Positions 1-7,652 of a DNA stretch of 64,000 nt are shown here, one piece after another. This DNA comes from Phytohabitans aurantiacus. GTDB taxonomy: Bacteria; Actinomycetota; Actinomycetes; Mycobacteriales; Micromonosporaceae. Below the pieces are notes generated by a model, which was not told the DNA's origin, ran no database searches, and worked only from the letters and a program-made list of their open reading frames with translations. The position numbers and the translations under genes were made by a program. Every line of letters starts with the position of its first letter. Position 1 is the first letter of the stretch. The stretch lies in NCBI RefSeq assembly GCF_027923225.1, contig NZ_BSDI01000021.1, positions 1-64,000 of the forward strand, in the 5' to 3' direction.

Positions 1-87
1 GCTATCGAGCGTGCAGGCGATCTAACCGGAACCGACCGACCACGCCCGGCGTGTCAGCAAACCCGGTGAACGTTTCTGGTCAGCGCA

Positions 88-1725
88 CTAGTGGCCGCGG
101 AAGGCTTCCTCCAGCCACCAGGAGCCGCGGCGCGACGCCACCTTGGCGTCGACCACGAGGGGACGCTCGCGCGGGCCGGCCAGCCATTCGCGTACCGCCG
201 GCAGGTCACCGGGGTCGCGCACGGTCACGGCCGCGCAGCCGAACCCGCGCGCGACCGCCGCCAGGTCCGCGTCCGGGAACGTCACCGTGTCCAGCGGGTG
301 GCCGTGCGGCCCGAAGTGGTGCACCTCGGCGCCGTACGCGGCGTCGTCGTACACGACGACCAGCAGCGGGACGCCGAGCCGGACCGCGGTGGTCAGCTCG
401 GCCACGGACATGAGGAAGCCGCCGTCGCCGAGCGCCGCGACGGTGAGCCGGTCGGGCCGGGCGACCGCCGCGCCGAGCGCGCTGGCGAGGCCCAGCCCGA
501 TCGACTGGAACGCCTGCGTGAAGCAGAACCCGGCGGCGTCCGGCACGGACAGGAACATCGACGGGTACCCCATGAAGTTGCCCGAGTCGACGACCACCGT
601 GCGTTCGGCGGGCAGCAGGTCGTCGAGCGCGATCGTCAGGGTGCGCGGGTCGATCCGGCCGTCACCGCCCTCGTCCACATAGGACACGTCGCGCCAGCGG
701 CCCTCCGCGGCGATCCGCTCCCGTAGTTCAGGGCCGCGCCAGCCGGCGCGTGCGGGGCCGCGACGGTCCAGCTCCGCCCCGCACGCCCGGGCTATGACGG
801 CGGCGTCTCCGGGTACCCCGATGTCGACGGGACGGTGCACGCCGAGCGCCGCCGGCTCCAGGTCGACCTGGGCGACCACCGCCGACGGCGGGATGAGCCG
901 GCCGTGGCGGGTGGTCCACATGTTCAGGGTGCTGCCCCAGGCGACCACCAGGTCGGCGCCGGCGACAAGTTCGGCGCAGAGCGGCGTCGCGAAGCCGCCG
1001 GACACGTCGAGGTACCAGGGGTGGCCGGCGAACAGGCCCTTGGCCGCCGCGGAGACCGCGAGCAGCGCGCCGCACCGGTCGGCGAGCGCCGCGATCTCGT
1101 CGCGGGCCTTCCGGGCGCCGCGCCCGGCGATGAAGACCGGCCGGCGGGCGGCGTCGAGCGCGTCCACCAGCCGTCCGTGCTCTCTCCCTTCGTGATCAGG
1201 GCGTCCCTCATGCTGCTCTAGCGACTTGAGGGACGCCCTGATCACGGTCATTGCTTGGACGTCGAGGGGGAGGGCCAGGATCACGGTGCGGCCGGCGCCG
1301 GACGTGGCGAGGTGGCAGGCGGCCGTCACGTCTTCGGTGACCCGGTCGACGCTCAGGCGGCGGAACTCGGCACCGATCGCCGCCGCGAGCCCCGGCAGGT
1401 CGACGAAGAAGTTGGAGCGCGGGTTGGTCGCCTCGGGCGCCAGCACGACCATCGGGGTGCGGCTCTTGGCCGCCTCGGTCAGGCCGGTGAGCGCGTTGGT
1501 GACGCCCGGGCCCTGGTGCACGCTGAGCACCGCCAGCTGCCCCGACACCCGGGCGTACCCGTCGGCCATGCTCGCCGCGCCGCCCTCGTGCGCGGCCGGT
1601 ACGAAGCGGGCGCCGGCCGCCACGAGCGCGTTCGTGACGTGGAAGTTGCCGCTGCCGACCACGCCGAAGACATGCTCGACGCCCTGCGCGCGCAGGGCGT
1701 GGCCGGCGGCGGTCGCGACGTCCAT
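88..1725 (-). CDS. Thiamine-diphosphate-dependent enzyme (acetolactate synthase/benzoylformate decarboxylase-like)
   Basis: 545 aa. The three-domain ThDP fold is visible: an N-terminal Pyr domain with the catalytic Glu at E47 (AAHEGGAAS), a central domain from about residue 185 (RRPVFIAGRGA), and a C-terminal PP domain with the ThDP/Mg motif GDGGF near residue 433, followed by VVVYDDAAYG where many relatives have an Asn. The start is ATG at 1725, because sequence upstream of it lies in the preceding cyclase gene. Residues 161-178 are encoded entirely by a 54-bp palindromic repeat lying in the Pyr/central linker. The gene sits 17 nt after a cyclase-family hydrolase and is probably co-transcribed. 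The substrate cannot be deduced; a 2-oxo acid is the family expectation. Biosynthetic acetolactate synthase is less likely because no regulatory subunit is adjacent. Confidence 0.9.
   Translation of the reverse strand: MDVATAAGHALRAQGVEHVFGVVGSGNFHVTNALVAAGARFVPAAHEGGAASMADGYARVSGQLAVLSVHQGPGVTNALTGLTEAAKSRTPMVVLAPEATNPRSNFFVDLPGLAAAIGAEFRRLSVDRVTEDVTAACHLATSGAGRTVILALPLDVQAMTVIRASLKSLEQHEGRPDHEGREHGRLVDALDAARRPVFIAGRGARKARDEIAALADRCGALLAVSAAAKGLFAGHPWYLDVSGGFATPLCAELVAGADLVVAWGSTLNMWTTRHGRLIPPSAVVAQVDLEPAALGVHRPVDIGVPGDAAVIARACGAELDRRGPARAGWRGPELRERIAAEGRWRDVSYVDEGGDGRIDPRTLTIALDDLLPAERTVVVDSGNFMGYPSMFLSVPDAAGFCFTQAFQSIGLGLASALGAAVARPDRLTVAALGDGGFLMSVAELTTAVRLGVPLLVVVYDDAAYGAEVHHFGPHGHPLDTVTFPDADLAAVARGFGCAAVTVRDPGDLPAVREWLAGPRERPLVVDAKVASRRGSWWLEEAFRGH
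1192..1245. repeat. 54-bp palindromic element, copy A (inside CDS, in frame)
   Basis: Near-perfect inverted repeat beginning GTGATCAGGGCGTCCCT and ending with its complement, with a loop around CTCTAG. It lies inside the TPP-enzyme gene. On the minus strand it starts exactly on a codon boundary and reads as 18 sense codons (VIRASLKSLEQHEGRPDH), residues 161-178. On the plus strand the same register has a TAG. Copies B-E are at 22459, 24995, 27504 and 51797. Confidence 0.93.
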
Positions 1726-1742
1726 ATCGCTGGCGCTCGACG

Positions 1743-2504
1743 CTACTGCTCGACCAGGGCGAGGACGCGGCAGGGGCTGCCGGAACCGTCCACGATGGGC
1801 AGTGGGCTGGCGATCAGTACCGCGCCGGTGGGCGGCAGCGCGGCGAGGTTCCGCAACTGCGTGAGCCCGTACTTGCCGGCGCCCAACAGGTACGAGTGGC
1901 AGGGGAACGGCGGGTCGAACGAGTGGGCGGCGCCCGCGTCGGTGCCGACCGTCTCCACGCCCACGCCGATGACCGGTGCCTCCTCGGCGAGCCACTTGGC
2001 GCACGCGACCGAGACGCCCGGCGTGTGGCCGGCGTTGGCGTACACGTCGTCGTCCTCGGAGCGGGCGTCCCAGCCGGTGCGCACCAGCAGCCAGCCGCCC
2101 TCGGGCAGCGGGCCGTGCGTGCGCTGCCACGCCTCGACGTGCTCGACCTCGACGAGGAAGTCGGGGTCGGCGGCCGCCTCGGCGGAAACGTCGAGCACGG
2201 CGGCGGGGCCGATGAGGTGCTTCGGCGGTACCTGGGACACGTCGGGCAGCTCGCGGCCGGTGACCCAGTGGATGGGCGCGTCGAAATGGGTGCCGGTGTG
2301 CTCGCCGGTGGCGAAGTTGTTCCAGTACCAGGCCGGCCCGGCGGCGTCGTACCGGCTGATCTCGGTGAGTTCGAAGCGGCGGGTCTGGCCGAACTGTTCG
2401 GGGAGGCCGATGATCGGCGTCCGCGCGGAGAGGGGAGCGGTGAGATCCACCACCTCGACCGCGCCGGTGGACAGGGCGCCGACGAGACCGGAGAGGAGCG
2501 TCAT
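1743..2504 (-). CDS. Cyclase family protein (kynurenine formamidase-like metal hydrolase)
   Basis: 253 aa, typical of the cyclase family (PF04199). The metal-binding signature HxGTHxDxPxH is present as H69, H73, D75 and H79 (GEHTGTHFDAPIHW), followed by the usual C-terminal EVGTD-like segment (VETVGTDAGAA). Family members hydrolyse N-formylkynurenine, isatin or related amides; the substrate here is unknown. The start is ATG at 2504. It is the first gene of a two-gene minus-strand unit with the TPP enzyme (17-nt gap) and is divergent from the pectate lyase. Pairing a cyclase-type hydrolase with a ThDP enzyme suggests a small catabolic unit, but this is inference. Confidence 0.85.
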   Translation of the reverse strand: MTLLSGLVGALSTGAVEVVDLTAPLSARTPIIGLPEQFGQTRRFELTEISRYDAAGPAWYWNNFATGEHTGTHFDAPIHWVTGRELPDVSQVPPKHLIGPAAVLDVSAEAAADPDFLVEVEHVEAWQRTHGPLPEGGWLLVRTGWDARSEDDDVYANAGHTPGVSVACAKWLAEEAPVIGVGVETVGTDAGAAHSFDPPFPCHSYLLGAGKYGLTQLRNLAALPPTGAVLIASPLPIVDGSGSPCRVLALVEQ

Positions 2505-2528
2505 GGGGCGACTCTAAAGGACACCTTG

Positions 2529-2557
2529 TTGACAGGATCGATACAAATCGATAATCT
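2529..2557 (+). promoter_or_regulatory. Putative sigma70-type promoter for the pectate lyase
   Basis: TTGACA at 2529-2534 and TAATCT at 2552-2557, separated by 17 bp. This is unusually close to consensus for such GC-rich DNA. The LacI-type palindrome lies directly downstream, where bound repressor would block initiation or escape. Confidence 0.55.
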
Positions 2558-2566
2558 CGCTGCTAC

Positions 2567-2580
2567 GGAAAGCGCTTTCC
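2567..2580. promoter_or_regulatory. LacI-family-type operator (GGAAAGCGCTTTCC)
   Basis: A perfect 14-bp palindrome GGAAAGCGCTTTCC with a central CG, the form typical of LacI/GalR-family operators that control plant-polymer catabolism in actinobacteria. It lies about 10 bp after the putative -10 box and 126 bp before the pectate lyase start. Repression lifted by a pectin- or cellulose-derived sugar is inferred. No LacI regulator gene is in the window. Confidence 0.6.
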
Positions 2581-2706
2581 GACGTGTGGGGACCTTGTGA
2601 CCCGCACGAACCAGAAACGGGCTCCCACAGCTAGCGCACCCGCCAGCGGCTGCTCTGCCGCAGTGCCGGCGGCTCGCGGCATTCCGTCCAATGGGAGGTT
2701 TCCGCA

Positions 2707-3693
2707 ATGACACCAGAACCGACCGGTACCGCCACCCCGAAATCCCGGTCACGCCGCTGGCGCGGTCCGCTGATCGCGGCCGCCGCCCTCGGCCTCGCCG
2801 CCACCGGCGCGCTCGTCGCGATGCCGAGCGCCAACGCGGCCACGTTCAACATGCAGGGCTGGGCGACCCAGGGTGGCGGCACCAGCGGCGGCGGCAGCGC
2901 CTCGCCGGTCACGGTCACCACGGCGTCCGCCCTGATCAGCAACATGCAGGCCAGCGGCTCGCGGGTCATCCGGGTATCCGGGACGATCTCGATCAGCGGC
3001 ATGCAGAAGGTCGCCGCCAACAAGACGATCATCGGTGTCGGCAGCGGCGCGACGATCACCGGCGGCGGGCTCAACGTCGCCAGCGTCAGCAACGTCATCA
3101 TCCGGAACATCAACTTCCGGAACTGGGGCGACGACGCGATCAACGTGCAGTACTCGACGCGCGTCTGGATCGACCACAACGCCTTCAGCAACGGCTACGA
3201 CGGCGCGGTCGACATCAAGCGCGCGTCCGACTACGTCACCGTGTCGTGGAACAGGTTCTTCAGCCACGACAAGTCGGCGCTGCTCGGGCACTCCGACAGC
3301 AACGGCGGCGAAGACCGGGGCAAGCTGCGCGTCACGTACAACAACAACTACTTCGACGGCAGCAACCAGCGCCACCCGCGGGTCCGCTTCGGCAACCCGG
3401 TGCACGTGTTCAACAACTACTACCGCAACGTCGGCAGCTACGGCGTCGCCTCCACCTGCGAGGCCGGTGTTCTCGTCGAGGGCAACTACTTCGAGAACGT
3501 CTCCGACCCGTTCCACCGCGGTGAGGGCAGCTCGCCGGCCGGTTCACTGGTCGCGCGCAACAACCACTTCGTCAACTCGGGCTCGGGCTCGCAGGGCGGC
3601 AGCGTCCGCGCGATCCCCTATGGGTACCAGATGGACAGCGCGAGCAGCGTGAAGGCCTCTGTGCAGAGTGGCGCCGGCACCGGCAAGATCTGA
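2707..3693 (+). CDS. Secreted pectate lyase, polysaccharide lyase family 1
   Basis: 328 aa. An N-terminal export signal (KSRSRRWRGPL, hydrophobic core, Ala-rich cleavage region near residue 44) precedes a PL1 parallel beta-helix. Visible family motifs are VWIDHN, the calcium-site region DGAVDIKRASDYVTVSWN, and RHPRVRFG carrying the catalytic Arg. The enzyme cleaves polygalacturonate by beta-elimination outside the cell. ATG at 2707 is preceded by GGGAGG at 2693-2698. A near-consensus promoter and a LacI-type operator lie upstream, so induction by plant polysaccharide is likely. With the mannanase at 7.6-9 kb it indicates plant cell-wall degradation. Confidence 0.93.
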   Translation: MTPEPTGTATPKSRSRRWRGPLIAAAALGLAATGALVAMPSANAATFNMQGWATQGGGTSGGGSASPVTVTTASALISNMQASGSRVIRVSGTISISGMQKVAANKTIIGVGSGATITGGGLNVASVSNVIIRNINFRNWGDDAINVQYSTRVWIDHNAFSNGYDGAVDIKRASDYVTVSWNRFFSHDKSALLGHSDSNGGEDRGKLRVTYNNNYFDGSNQRHPRVRFGNPVHVFNNYYRNVGSYGVASTCEAGVLVEGNYFENVSDPFHRGEGSSPAGSLVARNNHFVNSGSGSQGGSVRAIPYGYQMDSASSVKASVQSGAGTGKI

Positions 3694-3705
3694 TCTGTCT
3701 CATCC

Positions 3706-3735
3706 TGAGCGGGCGGCCGGAAGGCCGCCCGCTCA
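3706..3735. terminator. Bidirectional hairpin terminator
   Basis: A 13-bp perfect stem (TGAGCGGGCGGCC / GGCCGCCCGCTCA) with a GGAA tetraloop lies between the convergent pectate lyase and MarR genes. It overlaps the MarR stop codon. There is no long T tract, which is normal for GC-rich actinobacteria. Confidence 0.7.
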
Positions 3736-4200
3736 GCACGTCTCGTCGGGATCCACCTTCGCGATGATGGCGCGGGCAACCTCTTCCATGCGCTTGACCT
3801 GCTCCGGCGTGAGCGCGTCGAACACCAGCTTGCGCACCTCGCCGACGTGGCCGGGGGCGCTCTCGACGACCTTCTCGTATCCGGCGTCGGTGAGCACCGC
3901 GACGTATCCGCGGCCGTCCTCCGGGGTGCGCTCGCGCCGCACCCACCCGCGCTCCTCCAGCCGCGCGACCAGGTGCGACAGCCGCGACTGGGAACCGTTG
4001 GCCAGGGCGGCCAGCTCGCTCATCCGCGCCGACCGGGTCGGCGACTCGGACAGCATGGCCATCACCGTGTACGCGAAGTGGGTCAGCTGGGAATCGCGCT
4101 GCAGCTGGGTGTCGAGCGCCGAGGGAACGAGCATGATGACGCCGACGAGCGCACGCCAGGCCCGCTGCTCGTCGTCGCTCAACCACCGCACGTGATCCAC
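3733..4200 (-). CDS. MarR-family transcriptional regulator
   Basis: 155 aa. A winged-helix MarR fold is seen: MSELAALANGSQSRLSHLV (recognition helix region) and EERGWVRRERTPEDGRGYVAVLT (wing with the conserved DxR). It ends inside the bidirectional hairpin shared with the pectate lyase. The nearest potential target is the divergent GNAT gene starting 23 bp away. MarR proteins usually repress nearby genes and respond to small phenolics or oxidants; the ligand here is unknown. Confidence 0.88.
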   Translation of the reverse strand: MDHVRWLSDDEQRAWRALVGVIMLVPSALDTQLQRDSQLTHFAYTVMAMLSESPTRSARMSELAALANGSQSRLSHLVARLEERGWVRRERTPEDGRGYVAVLTDAGYEKVVESAPGHVGEVRKLVFDALTPEQVKRMEEVARAIIAKVDPDETC

Positions 4201-4223
4201 TCCTCAAGAATAGGGGGTGAGCC

Positions 4224-4652
4224 GTGTACAGCCTGCGACCCGCCACGGCTGTCGATCTTGACCTGTGTTTCGACCTGCACGCGGCGGCGATGCGTTCCTA
4301 CGTGGCGGCGGTCTGGGGTTGGGACGACGGCGTCCAGCGCGACTTCCACGCCCGCGGCTTCGACCCGGCCAGGACCCGCATCCTCACGGTGGACGGCCGC
4401 GACCTCGGTGTGCTGATCGTCGAGTACCGGCCGGACGAGATCGTGCTGGGCCGGATCGAGCTGCACCCCGACGCGCAGGGGCGGGGGATCGGCACCGCCC
4501 TGATCCGCGGGGTGCTGGCCGAGGGCGCGGCGAGCGGCCGGCCGGTCACCCTCGAAGTGCTCACCGTCAACCCGCGCGCCCAGGCCCTGTACGAACGCCT
4601 CGGATTTCGCGAGGTCGGACGGTCCGGAGTGAAGGTGCGGATGCGACATTGA
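4224..4652 (+). CDS. GNAT-family N-acetyltransferase
   Basis: 142 aa. The acetyl-CoA-binding motif A is clear (RIELHPDAQGRGIGTALI, about residues 77-94) and the C-terminal ALYERLGFREVGR motif is typical. It starts with GTG at 4224 behind AGGGGGTGA. It is divergent from the MarR gene with a 23-bp spacer, so mutual regulation is plausible. The acceptor substrate cannot be inferred. Confidence 0.88.
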   Translation: MYSLRPATAVDLDLCFDLHAAAMRSYVAAVWGWDDGVQRDFHARGFDPARTRILTVDGRDLGVLIVEYRPDEIVLGRIELHPDAQGRGIGTALIRGVLAEGAASGRPVTLEVLTVNPRAQALYERLGFREVGRSGVKVRMRH

Positions 4653-4668
4653 GGACTATCGTTAGCGC

Positions 4669-5790
4669 ATGGTAGCGCGCACGATGCCTCCGTACCGCGC
4701 CGATCACGTCGGCAGCCTGCTGCGCCCGCCCGCGCTGTTGCGCGCCCGGGAAGACCGTGCCGCCGGCCGGATAACGGCCGACGAGCTGCGGTCCGTGGAA
4801 GACGACGCGATCAGCGCCGTGGTCCGCATGCAAGAGGAGGTCGGGCTCCAGTCGGCCACCGACGGCGAGTTCCGGCGTACCTCCTGGCACATGGACTTCA
4901 TCTACCAGCTCGGCGGCATCGACCCCGTCGACGAGAAGCTCACCGTCCAGTTCTACAACGAGTCCGGCACCCTGGAGTTCCAGTCGGCCGCGCTGCGCGT
5001 GCACGACCGCGTCACGCTGGACGACACCATCTTCGGCGACGCCTTCACGTACCTGCGCGGGCAGGTGACCAGCGCCCGGCCGAAGCTCACCATCCCGTCA
5101 CCCAGCATGGTCCACTACCGCGGCGGCCGGGCCGCGATCGACCCGACCGTCTATCCGGACCTCGACCAGTTCTGGGACGACCTCAGCTCCGCCTACGCCG
5201 AGCAGGTGCGGCGGCTCGGGGTGCTCGGCTGCACCTACCTGCAGCTCGACGACACCAGCCTCGCGTACCTCAACGACCCCCGGCAGCGCGAGCTGGTCGC
5301 CGCACAGGGCGGCGACCCGATGCACCAGCACGAGCGGTACATCCGGCAGATCAACGCCGCGCTGGCCGGGCGCCCGCCCGGCATGGCCGTGACCACCCAC
5401 ATGTGCCGGGGCAACTTCCGGTCGTCGTGGGCTGCCGAGGGCGGGTACGACTTCGTCGCCGAAGCCCTCTTCACGCAGCTCGACGTCGACGGCTTCTTCC
5501 TGGAGTTCGACGACGAGCGCTCCGGAGGCTTCGCGCCGCTGCGGTTCGTGCCGCCCGGGAAGATGGTCGTACTCGGTCTCGTCACCACCAAGCGCGGCGA
5601 GTTGGAGAGCAAAGACGACCTGAAGCGGCGCATCGACGAGGCGGCCAAGCATGTGCCGCTGGAGCAGCTGTGCCTGTCGCCGCAGTGCGGGTTCTCCTCC
5701 ACAGTGGAGGGCAACGCGCTCACGTACGACGACCAGGTCGCCAAGCTGAGCCTGATCGTCGAGACCGCGCTCGACGTCTGGGGTGACTGA
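4669..5790 (+). CDS. Cobalamin-independent methionine synthase (MetE C-terminal domain)-like protein
   Basis: 373 aa, matching stand-alone MetE-C/YxjG-type proteins rather than the roughly 750-aa two-domain MetE. It begins with the family signature ADHVGSLLRP. Zinc-ligand positions are visible as THMC near residues 243-246 and SPQCGF near 340, and the DGEFRR substrate segment is near residue 65. Such proteins transfer methyl groups to homocysteine or related thiols. The start is ATG 4669, 16 nt after the GNAT stop. The next gene, a lipoprotein for sulfonate-type solutes, follows after 2 nt, suggesting a sulfur or organic-thiol role. True methionine synthase activity is not certain. Confidence 0.85.
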   Translation: MVARTMPPYRADHVGSLLRPPALLRAREDRAAGRITADELRSVEDDAISAVVRMQEEVGLQSATDGEFRRTSWHMDFIYQLGGIDPVDEKLTVQFYNESGTLEFQSAALRVHDRVTLDDTIFGDAFTYLRGQVTSARPKLTIPSPSMVHYRGGRAAIDPTVYPDLDQFWDDLSSAYAEQVRRLGVLGCTYLQLDDTSLAYLNDPRQRELVAAQGGDPMHQHERYIRQINAALAGRPPGMAVTTHMCRGNFRSSWAAEGGYDFVAEALFTQLDVDGFFLEFDDERSGGFAPLRFVPPGKMVVLGLVTTKRGELESKDDLKRRIDEAAKHVPLEQLCLSPQCGFSSTVEGNALTYDDQVAKLSLIVETALDVWGD

Positions 5791-5792
5791 TC

Positions 5793-6746
5793 GTGCGCCG
5801 GCGATCGTTGCTGGTTTTTGGTGTGGTTGGCGCTGCCGGGGTGGCTTGTGGTGACGGCGGGGGAGCCACCCCCGCCCCCGGCCGCCGCGACCAGGTCACC
5901 GTGGGCGTCATCGCGATCCTCGACGTGGCGCCGATCCACCTCGGCAAGCAGAAGGGCTTCTTCACCAGCCGCAACATCGAACTGACGCTCACCAACGCGC
6001 AGGGCGGCGCCGCGATCGTGCCGGCGGTGCTGAGCGGGCAGTTCCAGTTCGGCTTCAGCAACGTGGTGTCGTTGTTGCTGGCCCAGTCCCGCAACCTGCC
6101 GCTCAAGGTAGTTTGCAACGGAAACAACTCCACCGGCGTCGACGGCGAGGATTTCGGCAGCGTACTGGTCAAGGCCGACAGCCCGATCCGCGCCGCCGCC
6201 GACCTGCCCGGCCGGTCGGTCGCCGTCAACACGCTGCAGAACATCGTCGATACGACGGTGCGGGCATCGGTACGCAAGGCCGGCGGCGACCCTCGCGCAT
6301 TGCGGTTCGTGGAGATGCCGTTCCCGGACATGCCGGCGGCGCTGCAAGGCGGCCGGGTCGACGCCGCCTTCATGGTCGAGCCGTTCCAGTCCGCAGCCCG
6401 CGCGCAGGGAGCCCGCTCGGTCGCGACCAGCTACGTCGACGCGGCACCCGACCTGACGGTGGCGCTGTACTTCACGTCTTCCGCCTTCCTCGAGAAGGAG
6501 CCCGACCTGGCGCGGCGGTTCGGCGAGGCGATGCGGGAGTCGCTGGCGTACGCGAACGACAATCCCGACGAGGCGAGAGCGGTGATCGGCACGTACACGC
6601 AGATCGCCCCGGAGGTGATAGCCGACCTGACCCTCCCGAAGTGGCCCCCGGACATCAACCGCACCTCCGTACAGACCTTGGCCGACCTGGCCCTACAGGA
6701 CGGCCTCCTAACCAAACCCGCCAACCTGGCCACCCTCCTCCCATAG
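5793..6746 (+). CDS. ABC transporter substrate-binding lipoprotein, NMT1/SsuA-type
   Basis: 317 aa. The signal peptide ends in a lipobox (GVAC, lipidated C19). The mature protein has the NMT1/SsuA fold: DVAPIHLGKQKGFF, GAAIVPAVLSGQFQFGF and GGRVDAAFMVEPF. Homologues bind sulfonates, taurine, nitrate or pyrimidine precursors. GTG 5793 is 2 nt after the MetE-like stop, so the two are co-transcribed. No permease or ATPase follows; a repeat island begins instead, so this is an orphan solute-binding protein that may dock with a distant transporter. Confidence 0.88.
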   Translation: MRRRSLLVFGVVGAAGVACGDGGGATPAPGRRDQVTVGVIAILDVAPIHLGKQKGFFTSRNIELTLTNAQGGAAIVPAVLSGQFQFGFSNVVSLLLAQSRNLPLKVVCNGNNSTGVDGEDFGSVLVKADSPIRAAADLPGRSVAVNTLQNIVDTTVRASVRKAGGDPRALRFVEMPFPDMPAALQGGRVDAAFMVEPFQSAARAQGARSVATSYVDAAPDLTVALYFTSSAFLEKEPDLARRFGEAMRESLAYANDNPDEARAVIGTYTQIAPEVIADLTLPKWPPDINRTSVQTLADLALQDGLLTKPANLATLLP

Positions 6747-6805
6747 CCCGCACTCCCCTCCGCTTCCCGCCGCCCTTTTCCGCGGCCCCGCTGCCCCCTC
6801 TCGCC

Positions 6806-6888
6806 GTCGATCAAGGGCGAATGCACGTGGTTGGATCGCTTTTCGGCGTGCGTTCGCCCTTGATCCATGCGAATGCCCTTGATCGGCG
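6806..6888 (+). repeat. Family-2 palindromic element, copy 1
   Basis: Arms GATCAAGGGCGAATGCACG and CGTGCGTTCGCCCTTGATC around a loop containing TGGTTGGATCGC, followed by a third partial arm CATGCGAATGCCCTTGATC. Complete copy in forward orientation. Confidence 0.88.
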
Positions 6889-7241
6889 TGGTGAGTGGCG
6901 CGCTCTTGCGACGTGCGACCTCACGACGCACGGCTACGCCGCGCCTTTCGCGGCGTGGCCCAGGGCCGGCGTTGGTGGGCGGGCGTGAGAGCGCCGCGCG
7001 GTCAGCGAGGCCGCGCGGTCCGGTCGCGCCCTGGCCCACGTCTTCACCCGGCCCGGCGCCGGGCGTACGGCCGAACTGCCTGTAGCGCCGCATCCATCGG
7101 GCATTGCGGACGATACGGGCGGCGCGCCTGCATCTGGCTCGCCCGGGCGCCTGGCTGCGCGCGGCGCGCCCGCTACGCCGTGCGCCGTGCGCCATGCGGC
7201 GTGCGCCGTGCGGCCGTGCGGCCTGGCGGCCGAACGCCGCG

Positions 7242-7322
7242 TCGATCAAGGAGAAACGCATGGATCAAGGGCAAATGCACGCGGAAAGAGATCGAACCAC
7301 GTGCCTTTGCCCTTGATCGGCG
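7242..7322 (-). repeat. Family-2 palindromic element, copy 2
   Basis: Reverse orientation: the third-arm remnant comes first, then the two main arms around GGAAAGAGATCGAACCACG. A GGCGTGGCGACACGCC mini-hairpin follows at about 7327-7342. Confidence 0.85.
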
Positions 7323-7451
7323 GTCCGGGCGTGGCGACACGCCGCTGCCGTCGGACTCGCGCCCGCCGACGGCGTGCTGGCCCGCGCGCGTCCGCCGGCA
7401 GCGTGCCGGCCCACCCGCGCCCGCTGGCGGCGCGCAGGCCCGCCCGCGTCC

Positions 7452-7534
7452 GTCGATCAAGGGCATTTGCATCGATCAAGGGCGAATGCACGCGGAAAAG
7501 AGATCCAACCACGTGCATTCGCCCTTGATCGACG
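7452..7534 (-). repeat. Family-2 palindromic element, copy 3
   Basis: Reverse orientation, complete. Main arms ATCAAGGGCGAATGCACG and CGTGCATTCGCCCTTGAT; the first-arm remnant reads GATCAAGGGCATTTGCATC. Confidence 0.87.
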
Positions 7535-7652
7535 GAGGGAGGGGGCCCAGCCCCGGGCGGCCGCGCCGGCCCCGGGCGGTGGTCCCGGGCCGCCGGCCCC
7601 GGGATGGGGTGGTCGTCCCGGCCGGGGTATGTGCCCGGCCTGGCGCGGGATG

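Larger units (their letters stand above)
6747..7652. other. Gene-free repeat island 1
   Basis: About 900 bp with no credible gene. It holds three approx. 82-bp family-2 palindromic elements (6806, 7242, 7452) embedded in degenerate GC-rich direct repeats such as CGTGCGCCGTGCGGC near 7170-7230. Open frames across it are by-products of GC bias and of the repeats being open in several frames. Confidence 0.7.

Noticed and set aside
1726..2130. 135-codon N-terminal extension of the TPP enzyme
   Set aside because: Arg-rich composition, and it overlaps the cyclase gene in another frame. Homology-like sequence begins at ATG 1725.
5793..6746. Complete nitrate/sulfonate ABC transporter operon
   Set aside because: Only the binding lipoprotein is present; no permease or ATPase gene is adjacent.
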